In this document: in pieces, positions 63,968 to 64,000 of the stretch
Layout: every line of letters begins with the position of its first letter
Numbering within the stretch: the stretch's first letter is position 1
NCBI RefSeq assembly: GCF_001552595.1
Contig: NZ_BCRM01000001.1
Span: 992,001-1,056,000 of the forward strand
Length of the DNA: 64,000 bases
Direction: 5' to 3'
Origin: Rhodococcus erythropolis NBRC 15567
GTDB lineage: Bacteria > Actinomycetota > Actinomycetes > Mycobacteriales > Mycobacteriaceae
The notes under the pieces: generated by a model
What the model saw: the letters and a program-made list of their open reading frames with translations, nothing else
Databases searched by the model: none
Told to the model about the DNA's origin: nothing
Made by a program: the position numbers and the translations under genes

Positions 63968-64000
63968 GACTTCTACGTGATCCTTACGCGATGACGGTAG

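Overview
The window is a 64 kb stretch of a high-GC actinobacterial chromosome. Several features point to a mycolic-acid-containing genus, most likely Rhodococcus: an MCE-family protein, an LppP/LprE-type lipoprotein, a KstR-like TetR regulator, stand-alone condensation-domain (PapA-like) acyltransferases, a CYTH-CHAD protein, frequent GTG/TTG starts and many MFS/TetR/MarR pairs. The genus call is inference from gene content; no rRNA is present. I see no prophage, insertion sequence or CRISPR array.

Layout. 0-3.7 kb: tRNA-Lys, a MarR-MFS pair, a hairpin-rich intergenic stretch that may encode a small RNA, a TetR regulator of the gamma-butyrolactone-receptor type, then a tRNA-Glu/Asp/Phe cluster. 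3.8-9.7 kb: a lipoprotein solute-binding protein, then a SAM-I (S-box) riboswitch in front of two flavin-dependent monooxygenases and an MFS transporter, which reads as a sulfur-scavenging unit. 9.8-19.4 kb: an FtsW-like SEDS protein, a KstR-like TetR, an SDR, a VIT-family metal transporter, a tandem universal stress protein, CYTH-CHAD, a pseudouridine synthase and a secreted CocE/NonD hydrolase.

19.4-29.8 kb: ureide and hydantoin metabolism. A DUF6986 aldolase-superfamily protein, allantoicase and PuuE-type allantoinase form one operon. Further on, a GntR regulator, an NCS1 permease and a hydantoin/Asp-Glu racemase form another. Between them lie a methyltransferase, an orphan MCE protein and an ArsR-MFS pair that share an operator-like repeat. 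29.9-34.7 kb: a tandem duplication of a STAND-ATPase/LuxR regulator with its promoter. 34.7-43.7 kb: a DUF35 protein, an NlpC/P60 hydrolase with a structured leader, an alpha/beta hydrolase, a LysR-MFS divergent pair, a DUF6412-YidC pair, an SDR, and an OhrR-Ohr-reductase operon for organic peroxides.

43.7-48.1 kb: three overlapping condensation-domain acyltransferase genes with no carrier protein, NRPS or PKS nearby; an 18-bp tandem repeat sits at one gene junction. This is the most system-like unit in the window. 48.5-64 kb: SthA transhydrogenase, a DMT permease, a methyltransferase, a 34-residue amphipathic peptide gene with a strong ribosome binding site, a membrane protein, divergent AraC and MalT-like LuxR regulators, a TipAS-type MerR, a very large indolepyruvate ferredoxin oxidoreductase, an LppP/LprE lipoprotein and a YtcJ-type amidohydrolase.
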